Assembly (NCBI GenBank): GCA_963575645.1
Contig: OY754469.1
Span: 19,300,001 to 19,364,000 of the forward strand
Length of the DNA stretch: 64,000 nt
Source of the DNA: Xanthostigma xanthostigma
Lineage: Eukaryota; Arthropoda; Insecta; Raphidioptera; Raphidiidae
Reading direction: 5' to 3'
Shown here one piece after another: positions 24,052 to 33,720 of this stretch. Below the pieces are notes generated by a model. It did no database searches, had not been told where the DNA came from, and saw only the letters and a program-made list of their open reading frames with translations. A program made the translations under genes and the position numbers. Positions within the stretch are counted from its first letter, which is position 1; the number at the start of each line of letters is the position of its first letter.

Positions 24052-24500
24052 GGCCGCTGCATACGAGGCTAGAAACTGCTAGAAACACTGCTTGGACTTC
24101 TGCTGGCCGGCAGGCTGGGTACGAGGCTGGAAATGACATCACTGCGAGCTCGCAAGATAAATTTTAAAATTAGAACACGGGCTATTTCTCTTGCTAGGTC
24201 CTGTGCTTGCTCTGAGGAAGAACCAATCAGGAAACAGTATCTTGTCTCGTGGGCGACTCAACATGGCGTCATTGTGCTCAGAGTCAGACAACCATATATT
24301 TAGCAGACAACATAATATACGGTTTGCTCTGTGTTTATATTTGAACTGTCACTGCGCGCGCACCAGATCTATCCACAAAACAGGCTTGAAAAGACGTCTC
24401 CTGTGAAACGAGCACATAAAAGCAATTAACAGCGCTAGAAAACTAGTAGTCAAATCTGACAAGGAATCTAGCGGCAAATCCAGCTATGTGTGCAGCAGCC
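24052..24500 (+). mobile_element. GGCCGCTGC-family inverted-terminus element, copy 1
   Basis: Starts GGCCGCTGCATACGAGGCT and ends with the approximate inverse (TGTGTGCAGCAGCC). Intact copies of this family at 35811 and, less perfectly, 56591 are flanked by TTAA; this copy has degenerate flanks (TTTG / TTTA). Shared internal landmarks are 'aaccaatcaggaaacagtat', 'gtgtttatatttgaactgtc' and 'accagatctatccacaaaac'. No transposase is encoded; the 71-codon frame inside is an incidental reading of the repeat. Confidence 0.7.
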
Positions 24501-24509
24501 TTTAGATCG

Positions 24510-26120
24510 AACTTTGTGGACTTGGCCTTGTAGCTGAAAGATGATTAACTTTAAAGAGTTTCTGATAACATTGTTTTATTAAAAATTGCATTAAGAATAA
24601 GTAAGTTCATTGTATCTTTCTTCGTTTGTCTCTTAACTGCGGGATTATTTTTTCTTTGCTTTAAACAATTATTATAATTGTTAATTTTATGATTTCATAT
24701 TATAATTGTCTAAAACATATTTTTAGGAATTTCCCGTACATTTTTCATAATAATAAGATCCAAAACGAGCCATTTTTTAAGTTGTCAATGCTACAAATAA
24801 ACAGGAACATACATTTTACTATTGCTTAGGGGTCAATTAAACATATTCTGAAGAAAATTCTCGTCCTCCCAATTTTGTAAAGCGTCTGCAATAAGCTGTT
24901 ATAGGTGACATTGACGAACGCGCTTTACAAAGAGTTGTAGTGTCTTTTCACGACATTATTTATACTCATCCGCATAATATTATAAACCCTCTCAATGTAA
25001 ATAAAAAAAAAAAAAAAAAACAATGTTTATTGGTACTAACTGGCCGTATATCACGTTTTTTTAGCAGCTTGTTTTATTTTAGCTTGATACTAACTTATAT
25101 AGGTATAGCTATATAGAAAAGTCTTATTGTAATATGTAACTATTTTTCTAATTTTATCTTCTTCTTTGTCTCGTTACTCGTATATAATTTGTTGTTGTTT
25201 TTTTTTTTGCAACGATTTTTATAAAACAAACAAGTTTAAAAAATAAACTTATTCGTAGAATTTTATTCATGTTAATGTTGTTTCAAAAAGGTTCTAATTT
25301 GTTTTTTATCTTTTTCAAAATAACGACCTTCTGTATTCACGTGAACTTTACACTTAAAAAAAATATTATAAACAGTATCTATGGCTAGAAATTACTCAAA
25401 GACTAGAAGTGAGTTATGAATCCGAGAGAAGGGTAGAAAGGAATTATGTAAACAACTCCTACCTACGTCGCGATTGTCCAAATAAAAAATTTACATTTTT
25501 CAGGTAAAAACTTTATCGTTTAATTTTAAATATATAGGTATGTATTTTTGAAACGATCAGTTACTTAAAAATAAAAAATGTATAAATTAATTTAACAGCT
25601 TAAAGGGCGACTAACTATTTGCAACTAAAAAAATAACTTGACAGCGATTAAATATTTTCACAATAATTATATTAGATGAACTTCAAACGCAAGATATTAT
25701 AACAAGTAAATAATTACTACTTTTTATTTAAGGTAGCGAAAATATTATACAAGTCAATTGAAATCATAGGCGAGGTACTATAAATAGTGACATGGCGACT
25801 AATATTAACAGTCAAAGATTGTATTATAACAACTAGTGAAATTGTTTTATTATTATAACCAACCTAGTGCGTTTCTGAATAAAATCGTGATACTCAATTT
25901 TTTTCATTTTATTTTTAATGTTCCATATTCAAATTGGTAAAAATAGAACACTTATTTTATTGAAATATTGAAAACCAACTATGCGTATAAAGTAGATCAA
26001 AATCAATAAAAATAACCTGTATCAATAAATTTTTATTTCAGGTATCTTATCTTGTGATATTTAGTGCTTATTAGTTGCTTAGATCTTTTGCAATTTTGGT
26101 AAATTGCTATATTCATTTAT
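24510..26120. other. No recognised gene
   Basis: AT-rich with homopolymer runs (an A-run at 25003-25020, a T-run at about 25197-25208). Nothing coding, no RNA gene and no element boundary was recognised. Confidence 0.3.
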
Positions 26121-26123
26121 ATT

Positions 26124-26314
26124 TGTTTTCATTACACCCGTTCTTTATTTATTTTTTTAAAATAAATGATTTTGTTGTTGTTATTAAAATTTATTGAAAT
26201 AGTGAGTTTAGTTGTTTTATGCCAAAAGAAAAATCTTGTATGACATATTGTATTGTGTCTGATTTATTTAATAAAAATTAAAATAAAACTGCGCTTAAAA
26301 TATTAAATTCAATA
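26124..26314 (+). repeat. 5' LTR of the Copia-like element
   Basis: Matches 26985-27177 except at its first 10-14 bases, one T-run length, one extra GTT, and two transitions. It is followed immediately by the primer-binding site at 26315-26329. Confidence 0.88.
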
Positions 26315-26329
26315 GGTTATGGGCCCAGG
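26315..26329 (+). promoter_or_regulatory. Primer-binding site matching the initiator tRNA-Met internal (anticodon) region
   Basis: GGTTATGGGCCCAGG is complementary to the tRNA-iMet anticodon stem-loop (CTGGGCCCATAACC), not to the tRNA 3' end. Copia of Drosophila primes from such a half-tRNA, so this site supports the Copia assignment and suggests the same priming mode. Confidence 0.85.
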
Positions 26330-26351
26330 CTTTGAATAAGGAGAAATTAAT

Positions 26352-26624
26352 ATGACGTCAACAGTGAGTGCTACGAGATTTGAGCTTTTGAGTAAAGATA
26401 ATTATGAAGCCTGGAAAATTCATGTAGAGGCGTTATTGATTAAAAATGATTTGTGGGAATATGTCAGTGGTGATAAACTTATTCCTGATGTTATTGAAGG
26501 TAATCAAGCAAGTATTGTTGCGAGGAATGATTGGATTAAAACTGATCGTAAAGCTAAATCAGAAGTGATATTAGCGATTAGTTCAATGGAATTACAGCAT
26601 GTTCGAGGATCTTTCATCTACTGA
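26352..26624 (+). pseudogene. Copia gag N-terminus (truncated)
   Basis: A start codon 22 bases after the primer site opens a frame whose first ~85 residues read as the start of a Copia gag (UBN2-like): FELLSKDNYEAWKIHVEALL, then a Trp-Glu-Tyr-containing stretch and a DWIKTDRKAKSEVILAIS segment. In intact elements gag continues into a zinc knuckle, protease, integrase, RT and RNase H. Here it is cut after about residue 83, where the sequence jumps into the RNase H region in another frame; the last residues before the stop are therefore out-of-frame. It cannot make particles by itself. Confidence 0.85.
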
Positions 26625-26952
26625 ATCAGAGTATATTAGTTTATCAGAAGCTATGAACGAAGCAATATATTTAAAAGGATTATTAACTGAACTTGAGCAA
26701 GATGAATTTTCAGAAATTGAGTTACTAATTGATAATCGTGGAGCTGAACAACTGGCTTCAAACCCAGTTTATCATGCACGCACGAAGCACATTGATATTC
26801 GTCATCATTTTGTGAGAGAAGCAGTTGAAAATGCAATTGTGAAATTACGTCATGTATCTACAAATGAGATGGTTGCAGATATTTTGACAAAAGCACTTCC
26901 AAGAGAATTACATGATAAATGTATTCAAGGATTGGGACTTCAAATAATTTAA
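26605..26952 (+). pseudogene. Copia RNase H C-terminus (truncated)
   Basis: The frame reads the end of the Copia polyprotein: LSSTESEYISLSEA (the catalytic SSTE-EY motif typical of Ty1/copia RNase H), a middle segment with IDNRGAEQLASNPVYHARTK, then HIDIRHHFVREAV and DILTKALPRELH, ending at TAA 26950-26952. The first Met of the open frame belongs to the junction, not to the family. The join to gag is at about 26600-26610. It is a remnant: most of RNase H and all of RT are missing. Confidence 0.9.
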
Positions 26953-26984
26953 ATTATGATTATAACGTATGTCTTGAGGGGGTG

Positions 26985-27177
26985 TGTTGGAATCCAAGAC
27001 ACCCGTTCTTTATTTATTTTTTTTAAAATAAATGATTTTGTTGTTATTAAAATTTATTGAAATAGTAAGTTTAGTTGTTTTATGTCAAAAGAAAAATCTT
27101 GTATGACATATTGTATTGTGTCTGATTTATTTAATAAAAATTAAAATAAAACTGCGCTTAAAATATTAAATTCAATA
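26985..27177 (+). repeat. 3' LTR of the Copia-like element
   Basis: Begins TGTTGGAATCC directly after the GAGGGGG-TG purine tract and ends AATTCAATA. It is the better reference for the family because the start of the 5' LTR is altered. It probably supplies the polyadenylation signal (AATAAA occurs in it). Confidence 0.88.
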
Positions 27178-27179
27178 TA

Positions 27180-27875
27180 ATTGATAAGTTTACAATGATT
27201 TAATAAAATATAAGTATAATTTTCTTACAATTTGATAAATTCTAGAGTACTTGCCTATAAATAAACTTGTAGATATTATCTATTGATTATAAAGAAATTC
27301 AGGAGACGCATTGCGCTCGGAAAAAGTATTAACGCGGACACAACTGCTGAAAGTGTAGATAACATTTTTTGTTGTCACATATAATAATTTGGAGAGAGAG
27401 GGGGGAGAGATCTTTTCAAAAATAGTATAGTGACCTTGAAACCAAAATTTGTTAAAATTTTCTATTTCGATTTTCGGGCCTATTACAATAACTTGCCAAT
27501 GCAGTGAAAAGTTAGCAAAAAAGGGAATGGAAGATCACAAACACTTTATTTACAGGGTGTAAAATGATCTCTCCCCACTATTTCACGAGTTCAGTGCGCA
27601 TCCCAGATGCGTACGCGATCGGCAAACTTCTCTCCCCTCCTTCCCCGTAACTGGAAATATATTAACCTTCCAATCTACGCACCCACCTATCAACTCGTAT
27701 CCGTTTTGGATTGAATTTGCATAAAATCCGTTCTTAGTGGATGTCTATCTCGAGAAAGGAGTAACTTTGCCAAATCTCAAGTCAATCGGAGAGAGAGTCA
27801 ATTGGAGATCTCATGATGATTCACACTGAGTAAGTGAGTCAGTGAATGGTATTTCGCTTATATTGTAGGTATATA
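27180..27875. other. No recognised gene
   Basis: Contains a purine stretch (about 27391-27410, 'ggagagagaggggggagaga') and otherwise unstructured sequence. No frames or element boundaries recognised. Confidence 0.3.
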
Positions 27876-28330
27876 GACTAGCCGTTACCCGCAGGTTTGC
27901 ACGCGATTGAGACGAAACAAGGATGCATTCCCATTATTTGGCATAGTTATTCCTTTCTCGACATAGACCCCCCTAATAAATTTCGAAATTTATGACATTC
28001 ACGTGATCAACGTCCTGACAAACCTTAAGAATGACGCCCGTGTTGATTTTTAGACTATTTACCTCTTTTCACCCACTGAAGGGGTTTTTTCAAAAATCAG
28101 GAAACACGTGTTAATTTATTTGTTGACAGGAGAATACATCTATCATATGGTTTCTCCATGCAAATTTTGATTCTCCGTTTCACCCTTTTAGGGTTTGAAT
28201 TTTCAAAAATCTGTTCTTAGCGGATGCCTACGTCATAATAACTATCTGTATGCCAAATTTTAGCCCAATCCGTCCAATGGTTTGAGCTGTGCGTCAGTCA
28301 GTCACAGTTTCCTTTTATATATTTAGATTA
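27876..28330 (+). repeat. SINE/RTE-tail repeat, intact copy
   Basis: Starts 'gactagccgttacccgcag', runs through 'cacgtgatcaacgtcctgac' and 'gtgttgatttttagactatt', and ends 'gagctgtgcgtcagtcagtc' then 'ttccttttatatatttagatta'. The copy at 34171-35068 has the same order but is interrupted by a LINE fragment, which makes this one the reference for the uninterrupted site. Confidence 0.7.
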
Positions 28331-28334
28331 AACT

Positions 28335-28917
28335 TAGAAACAGAAATACGAATGATAAATCGCCCAGTTACGAGCGATACTTGATATTACCCATTAAACT
28401 AAACCACCCAGTATACGCTTTGGTAATTTTTTTTAATCAAATTAATTTTATTTACTGTGAAGTTAATTTCGGTATTAAACGAAATTCCAGGTAAAATGTA
28501 TAGACTCACGCCGACCTCACACAATACTCATACTTAAGTATAATTAAGTTACTTTGTTTTATACGATATTGGGTAGTAAATAGGTGTATGAAACAAAGCT
28601 GCTACCTAATAAGCTGACACCATTATCGTCCATTATACCATGCCGGCGCACAGTTCAGGGCATCTTTATTAGTAAGCAAAGCAGGACACACCACCCCATC
28701 CTCAACCACTGGCACAGGCTATGCCTGTACACTTAAAACACTTCTGAAATACCCGTGAACTGTATTGAAAATATCTTCTTAAACTAACATTAAAACAGCG
28801 GTTATAGGAAAACTGTTCTACACTATTTTCATTAGTTTTCTACGTCAAAGGTTTAGAAATCAAGATATAGTAAAGTCTCGTTAATTAAAACGACTACAAT
28901 CTGAACAAATATTATTC
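28335..28917. other. No recognised gene
   Basis: AT-rich sequence to the left of the hAT-like element; a GC-richer patch near 28680-28760 has no recognisable product. Confidence 0.3.
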
Positions 28918-29510
28918 ATAGATACTAGTGATGTGCCGGATATCCGAGGGAGAAGAAAGATCCGTATCCGTTAGTTTTTGACGGATCTTTTACGGATCTT
29001 TTAACTTATTAATTTTCAATTCATAGATGAAATTTTATATATATTGTGACATTATTGTCACAAGAATAATATTACATAATCTTAGAATATTGTTACATTA
29101 CTATTTTCATTATTTCTCAAACACTTTACAATCGCTAATAATTATTATTTTAATCTGCAACTGTACGCCAAGCGCCAAAGTTCTACCTTTCGCCAACAGA
29201 GTACGCCAGCAGTTACCGACCACGGTTTTACACCTAGTTGGTGTTCAATCTGCGCTCAGAACCAACTGTACCGCCTGTATTATTCACGAAACACTACCAT
29301 TTATATCACCGTATAATTTGAAATGTTATAGGCAGCTGTGAGGGCTAATTGCGTTCTCTAAAAATATATGTGGCTAGACAACCTACGGGGATCAAGGGCG
29401 TGTGTTTAGGACAATGAGTGGGGTGTTTTTTGTTTGAAAAGTGATTGCTAGGGACGCGGAAAAATAACAAACATTGAATTATTATATTTTTTGAAGAAAA
29501 GTAAAGAACC

Positions 29511-29790
29511 TTTTTGTCCTGTCTGTAAAAATAAGCTGTTTTCTTGTTCTTGCTATCTGTGGTTAATTTGTTTATAATTGCTAATAATATGGTCTGTATT
29601 TAGTTATTTTTGTCCTGTCTGTAAAAATAAGCTGTTTTCTTGTTCTTGCAATCTGTGGTTAATTAGTTTATAATTGTTAATAATATGGTCTGTATTTAGT
29701 TATTTTTGTCTTGGTCTGTAAAAAATAAGTTGTTTTCTTGTTCTTGCAATCTGTGGTTAATTTGTTTATAATTGCTAATAATATATTCGG
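29511..29790 (+). repeat. Tandem repeat inside the hAT-like element, period 96-97 bp, about 2.9 copies
   Basis: Copies share 'gtctgtaaaaataagctgtt', 'ttcttgttcttgc', 'atctgtggttaatttgttta' and 'taataatatggtctgtattt'. Their phase is set by 'gtctgt' at 29521, 29617 and 29714. Divergence among copies is low. Confidence 0.8.
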
Positions 29791-30173
29791 TCTTAATTGA
29801 AACAATTGATTTTTATTTAACAAATAAACGATTCACATAAAGAGTCTCAGGCCGGCTCACAAAATAAATAACATCAACAAAAGATAGGGCCCAGCACAAT
29901 AACATCAAGTCGCGCCTGAGAATTTAAGTGTGTTCCGTTTCTCGTTGCTTCGTTTTTCTTCCTACAGGTTGAACAAGTGGGATTCCGTCGAGGCCGCCCG
30001 ATGGTATAACGTTAAAATATATAGGTGATTAGGTAATAATGAAAAACTGTTAAATTCCATTCAGATTATTTTTTAAAATCGTATTTGGCACCTTTATATT
30101 GCAAACATTTATCGTAGTGAGTACTATACTAATAGTATATAACTCAAAGGTAATAAAAAACTATCCTTATAAT

Positions 30174-30286
30174 ATTGCACATCGATCTTTGGAAAGAGAC
30201 AATTTGTTATGAGAGATAACTCTTAAAAAGGTCAATAACTTTTTGATAGTCTCTTTCCAAAGGTCGATGTGCAATATTTACCGCCG
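30174..30286. repeat. Hairpin inside the hAT-like element
   Basis: Arms 'ttgcacatcgatctttggaa' + 'agagac' and their inverse 'gtctctttccaaaggtcgat' + 'gtgcaa' are about 26 bp with one mismatch, separated by about 55 bp. Confidence 0.7.
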
Positions 30287-30656
30287 CGTACTCTAAGAAA
30301 TTTAAGATCCGTATTCGTATCCGCGGAGCTTGAAACCAAATATGGGTATTCAGATCCGTATCCGCGGATATACATTTTTAACGACCCGGCACATCACTAA
30401 TAGGTACTAATATTATAAATGCGAAAGTAACTCTGTCTATCCGTCTATCTGTTCCGCTTTTACGGCTAAACCCCTGGGCCGATTGTGATGAAATTTAATA
30501 TAGAGATATCCAAATGTGTAGACTTTCAAGGCCGGTATTGATCCAAATCTTCTTGGTTTCCGGGATTGTATGCCGTGGTCCATTGGTATTTCTACCTGAC
30601 GCTCATCGGATAAAAAAAGCCATCATGTTGGCTTCGCTACGTAGATTATCACGCTT

Positions 30657-31435
30657 GTAATATGGAGCCACGGAGAACAAGAATTGGAAAAGTTTTTCAG
30701 ACACATCAAATCCATAAATCCTAGAATACAATTCACGATGGAAATGGAGAAAAACAAACAAATAGCCTTCCTGGATGTGCTACTTGAAAGACAAAACGAT
30801 GGCAAGCTAGGACACAGAGTCTAACGAAAACCAACTCATACAGACCGGTTCAAGAAGACCAAATAGGAAGAGCGTATTTTCCGTATATTACAAACACAAC
30901 GGATTGCATCAGCAAACTCCTGAAGAAATATAACATAAAAAACCATATACAAACCAACAAAAAAGATTCAGGAGTGCCTGAGATCTGCCAAGGATACCAG
31001 AGACCCACTGACAACACCCGGTATTTATCGCGTTCCCTGCGCATGTGGATCATTGGGACAACAAAACGAAGCTCAAAGACACGCATAACAGAACACAAGA
31101 GAAGTTGTAGACTGGGACACATTGAAAAATCTGCAATAGCCGAGCATACGTTGACTCTAGACAACCATAAGATCCTTTTTGAAGAAACCAAAGTTATAGA
31201 CTGAACATCGAGTTACTACCCGCGCATATACAGAGAGGCCATAGAAATACACAAAAACACAAGTAATTTCAACCGGAAAGATGAAGGTTTGAATCTAAGT
31301 AAAACATGGACACCAGCACTGTGCAATACCAACCCACTGAATGAAACGACCAATCACAGAAGAGCATACTACGACCGAGCAGAGAACACGAGCACGCTGA
31401 CCATAAAAGAAGAGAGTATGGGGAGTACCGCAATT
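30657..31435 (+). pseudogene. Penelope-like RT C-terminus and GIY-YIG endonuclease, multiply disrupted
   Basis: One frame reads HGEQELEKFFRHIKSINPRI and then KQIAFLDVLLERQNDGKLGH, the 'FLDVL..R..DGKLGH' signature that precedes 'YRKPTHTDR' in Penelope-like RTs; the latter is here after a stop (RKPTHTDRF). After a frameshift, GIYRVPCACGS matches the endonuclease start (G-[IV]-Y-R-[IV]-P-C-x-C-G). In another frame, TRITEHKRSCRLGHIEKSAI and AEHTLTLDNHKILFEETKV give the conserved EHKR and SAIAEH segments, followed by a REAIEIHK-like end. At least two frameshifts and several stops are present. Such proteins act in target-primed reverse transcription in the nucleus; this copy is dead. Confidence 0.85.
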
Positions 31436-31490
31436 GTCGACACAGTTACCTGTGAGCAGCCTAGAAGGACGCTTTGCCCGCTACCACATC

Positions 31491-31533
31491 GCCTTTGATA
31501 ATGTCTACTGCAGTTGTAGACGAAACATCAGGT
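31491..31533 (+). ncRNA. Hammerhead-like ribozyme relic next to the Penelope pseudo-LTR
   Basis: In order: GCCT (stem I 5'), TTGATAA in place of the CTGANGA core, an extra T, a perfect six-pair stem II (GTCTAC ... GTAGAC, 31503-31508 with 31516-31521), GAAAC, ATC, and AGGT (stem I 3'). The two core changes (C3 to T, G8 to A) would preserve the 3-8 base pair. Hammerhead motifs in Penelope-like terminal repeats are established knowledge; activity here is unknown and probably reduced or lost. Confidence 0.55.
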
Positions 31534-31849
31534 TTATAATACCAATGGACCACGGCATACAAGCCCCGAAACCAAGAAGATTTGAATATGGAGATAGTTT
31601 GAAGCCTGGGGAAGGATATAAGCTACTTTTTTTTCAAAATTCATCCCCTGTGGAAATGAAAAGAGGGTTTTAATATTGTGTGAAGTTCCGCGTTCACGGC
31701 CAGATCGCTGAGCCTATTGTAATGAAATTTAATATGGAGATAGTTTAAACTCTGGGGAAGGGGACATAAAGTACTTTTTCTTCAAAAATTAACCCTTAAG
31801 GAGGCTACTTGCCTTCTCATAAATTAAGGGTAAAAGTGGGTGTTCCGGT

Positions 31850-33300
31850 ACATACATTTTTATCGTAATTATTTTAAATGCAATTTGCAAGTACCTGTAA
31901 CAGATCATGTTTGGGTTTTCCTTAAATATTTTATGAAAAAAAAATTCACAATTAAAAATCAAGATTTAATCGATTTAATAAACTCTTTTCGCAATATTTT
32001 ATACATAAGTGTTTTGAAAAATTATTTTATCGTTATCTATCATTTATCGACTTTTATTTCATATGGAGGTAATTTATCGTAATCAGTTGATGATAAATTA
32101 AAATTAAACATTACTAATCTGATAAACTATCAAAAACTGTGTAGCTATCAAAGTGGCTTATAAGCAGGGAAGTATAGACAAAAATGCTTTTTAAAATGAC
32201 TGCAATAAGGAAGACATGGACAAAATTTGTAGCGTGACGTAGATAGAATCTACTCAAGGCTATTTAAATTAAAATTATAATAAATTATAGTTTTTACATG
32301 AAAAGAGGGTAAACCAAGCCTTAATGATTTCCACTACAGTAATCTCCTCGCGTTTTCAAGCCTTCGACGTATCCTGTATATGTAGGTAGATTATTAAACA
32401 TAAAAAGCTCTACAAAAAATCTTGGGCAACATACGTGTCACCGGTCAAACCCGAATTTGGAATAAACTTTTTCCTAGACCAAACTAGTTTTTAGGATTAA
32501 CCAGTTTAACCTAGGACAAACTGGTTGATTTTAGTATAAATTCGCTTACTCTACGATAAACTGCTACGGTCTAGTTACTCTAGTCTATATACAGTAATCA
32601 AAATGTATAGGAGAATATATACATAACAGAAAAAATAATCACGATTTATTAAAGTACTGGTTACCATTAAAGGTACCTAGGCCCTAGGGTATGTATGTAT
32701 GATAAATGATGTTTCTGAGGTCACCTTAATTTCACTATACCAATTCCGGACGTAAGTACCGGAATTGTTATAGTCACACATTGTCTTCGATGTTGACAAA
32801 CGAATGGGATTTGTCCGAAATATCTTTCATTTTCGGAGTTAATTTGTTTTATAAGATTCTCTGCCACCATTTTTTCTAGCTTTTTAAAAGTTATTTTCAG
32901 CTGAAGAGCCTTCGTCTTTGTCAGCAATTTCCACAACGTTAACACCATTGTTTTCTGTCAGGTCAACATTGCAATCATCTTCGATAAATTTTCTAAGTCA
33001 ACAGTCCTACTCTAAGTTAAAATCCGAATAATTTCTTTTAAGGCGTGATTTTATTCCCGATTTCGGAATTCTTGGCTCAGTTACTTTCAACCAGGTGAAA
33101 CTATCCCACAATAGTTTATCCTGGAGTGTGCTAGTGCTTATTGATATTATGATAGACTGGTTTATCTTATCGAGTCTATGTAAAATAGTTTGGTATAAAA
33201 AAAAAATAGTTAATCCTAATATCGAGTTTTGTAGGTACTCGGTAGCATAGTATTAATTGAACTGTATCCAAATGACAATTAATATTGGCATATAGGCTAA
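31850..33300. other. No recognised gene
   Basis: 32430-33240 contains many short related motifs ('taaccagtttaacctagg', 'acaaactggtt', 'gataaactg', 'agtttatcctgg') in both orientations, perhaps an old inverted-repeat element whose ends I cannot fix. A TACCGGAATTG / CAATTCCGGACG-type inverted motif lies at 32740-32770. Nothing coding recognised. Confidence 0.35.
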
Positions 33301-33311
33301 AAAATAGGTTA

Positions 33312-33533
33312 AATAAAATATAGTTTAAAAAAAACTAAAAAACACGCTTTATATCGGACTAAAAAGTAAAAAATAATTGTTTTAAAATAAGCTTAAAAAG
33401 CGTTGGGCGCTCGATGTACGAAAATGTGGAACAAAGCGCCCCACGCTTTTTAAGCTTATTTTAAAACAATTATTTTTTACTTTTTAGTCCGATATAAAGC
33501 GTGTTTTTTAGTTTTTTTTAAACTATATTTTAT
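33312..33533. repeat. Foldback sequence (arms ~98 bp, loop ~26 bp)
   Basis: The left arm (33312-33410) and right arm (33437-33533) are almost perfect reverse complements, sharing 'cacgctttatatcggactaa' and 'ataagcttaaaaagcg'. The loop is 'gctcgatgtacgaaaatgtg' and a few bases. The sequence directly downstream (33593-33715) is the same dispersed tail that follows a different, shorter hairpin at 60720-60776. Confidence 0.8.
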
Positions 33534-33592
33534 TTTTCACTTTTTAGTTTGAGGATCTATAAAAGAATTTATTAATCCTGGGGGTCCTAATA

Positions 33593-33720
33593 AGGATAAT
33601 GGGAAACTGTTATCAAATTATTGCATTGTCATCGGTCCTTGATACGTATGCAAAGTTTCAAATTAATCAGACTTCGGGAAATTGGTGAAAATTATGCTCA
33701 AAGATTCCGTTACATACATA
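33593..33720 (+). repeat. Dispersed tail unit, second copy at 60890-61010
   Basis: Shared landmarks with 60890-61010: 'attattgcattgtc' type start, 'acgtatgcaaagtttcaaat', 'aatcagac' and 'aaagattccgttacata'. In both places the unit follows a hairpin by 60-120 bp, so hairpin plus tail may form one repeat family. Confidence 0.55.

Larger units (their letters stand above)
26124..27177 (+). mobile_element. Internally deleted Copia-like LTR retrotransposon
   Basis: Two LTRs of about 192 bp (26124-26314, 26985-27177) differ by only a few substitutions and small indels over their shared length, indicating a young insertion. Directly after the 5' LTR, GGTTATGGGCCCAGG is complementary to the anticodon stem-loop half of initiator tRNA-Met, the unusual primer site known from Drosophila copia. 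A purine tract (GAGGGGG, 26976-26982) precedes the 3' LTR. Between them only the beginning of gag and the end of RNase H remain; protease, integrase and reverse transcriptase are gone. The element keeps every cis element needed for copying by a helper. No target duplication is visible, and the first bases of the 5' LTR differ from the 3' LTR (TGTTTTCATT against TGTTGGAATCCAAG). Confidence 0.9.
28926..30399. mobile_element. 1.47-kb non-autonomous hAT-like element
   Basis: Termini TAGTGATGTGCCGG (left) and CCGGCACATCACTA (right) are exact inverses and match a common hAT end (CAGTGATGTGCCGG, with C changed to T). The flanks are ATAGATAC (28918-28925) and ATAGGTAC (30400-30407), an 8-bp target duplication with one mismatch. 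Subterminal 'atccg(t/c)atccg' motifs recur near both ends, as expected of binding sites. Inside are a tandem repeat (29511-29790) and a hairpin (30174-30286). No transposase domain could be read. Confidence 0.85.
30545..31583 (+). mobile_element. Decayed Penelope-like element with inverted terminal copies
   Basis: A remnant of RT C-terminus plus GIY-YIG endonuclease is bounded by a ~56-bp sequence present in opposite orientations: 30545-30600 and 31528-31583 (shared core 'ataccaatggaccacggc' read on the right copy). Penelope-like elements often end in such pseudo-LTRs, in either orientation. Immediately before the right copy lies a hammerhead-like motif. Frameshifts and stops disable the protein. 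The unit is 5'-truncated: no RT palm domain remains. Confidence 0.82.
30408..31840 (+). repeat. Dispersed 'gcgaaagtaactctgtctatc' repeat, split by a Penelope-like element
   Basis: 30414-30540 contains 'aatattataaatgcgaaag', a 'ctgtctatccgtctatctg' run, 'gccgattgtgatgaaattta' and 'atatagagatatcc'. The text resumes to the right of the Penelope-like element at 31584 ('gaatatggagatagtttga'), and a related unit follows at 31686-31800 ('gtaatgaaatttaatatgga'). The Penelope-like element therefore sits inside or beside older short-repeat DNA. Confidence 0.5.

Noticed and set aside
28680..28760. Segment resembling coding sequence ('gcaggacacaccaccccatc')
   Set aside because: All frames are short and no motif was recognised.
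29027..29341. 104-codon frame inside the 1.47-kb hAT-like element
   Set aside because: Hydrophobic, Ile-rich product typical of AT-rich chance frames; no similarity to hAT transposase in either strand's frames.
30174..30286. Hairpin considered as a microRNA precursor
   Set aside because: The loop is about 55 bp and the hairpin sits inside a hAT-like element; without small-RNA data a miRNA call is not supported.
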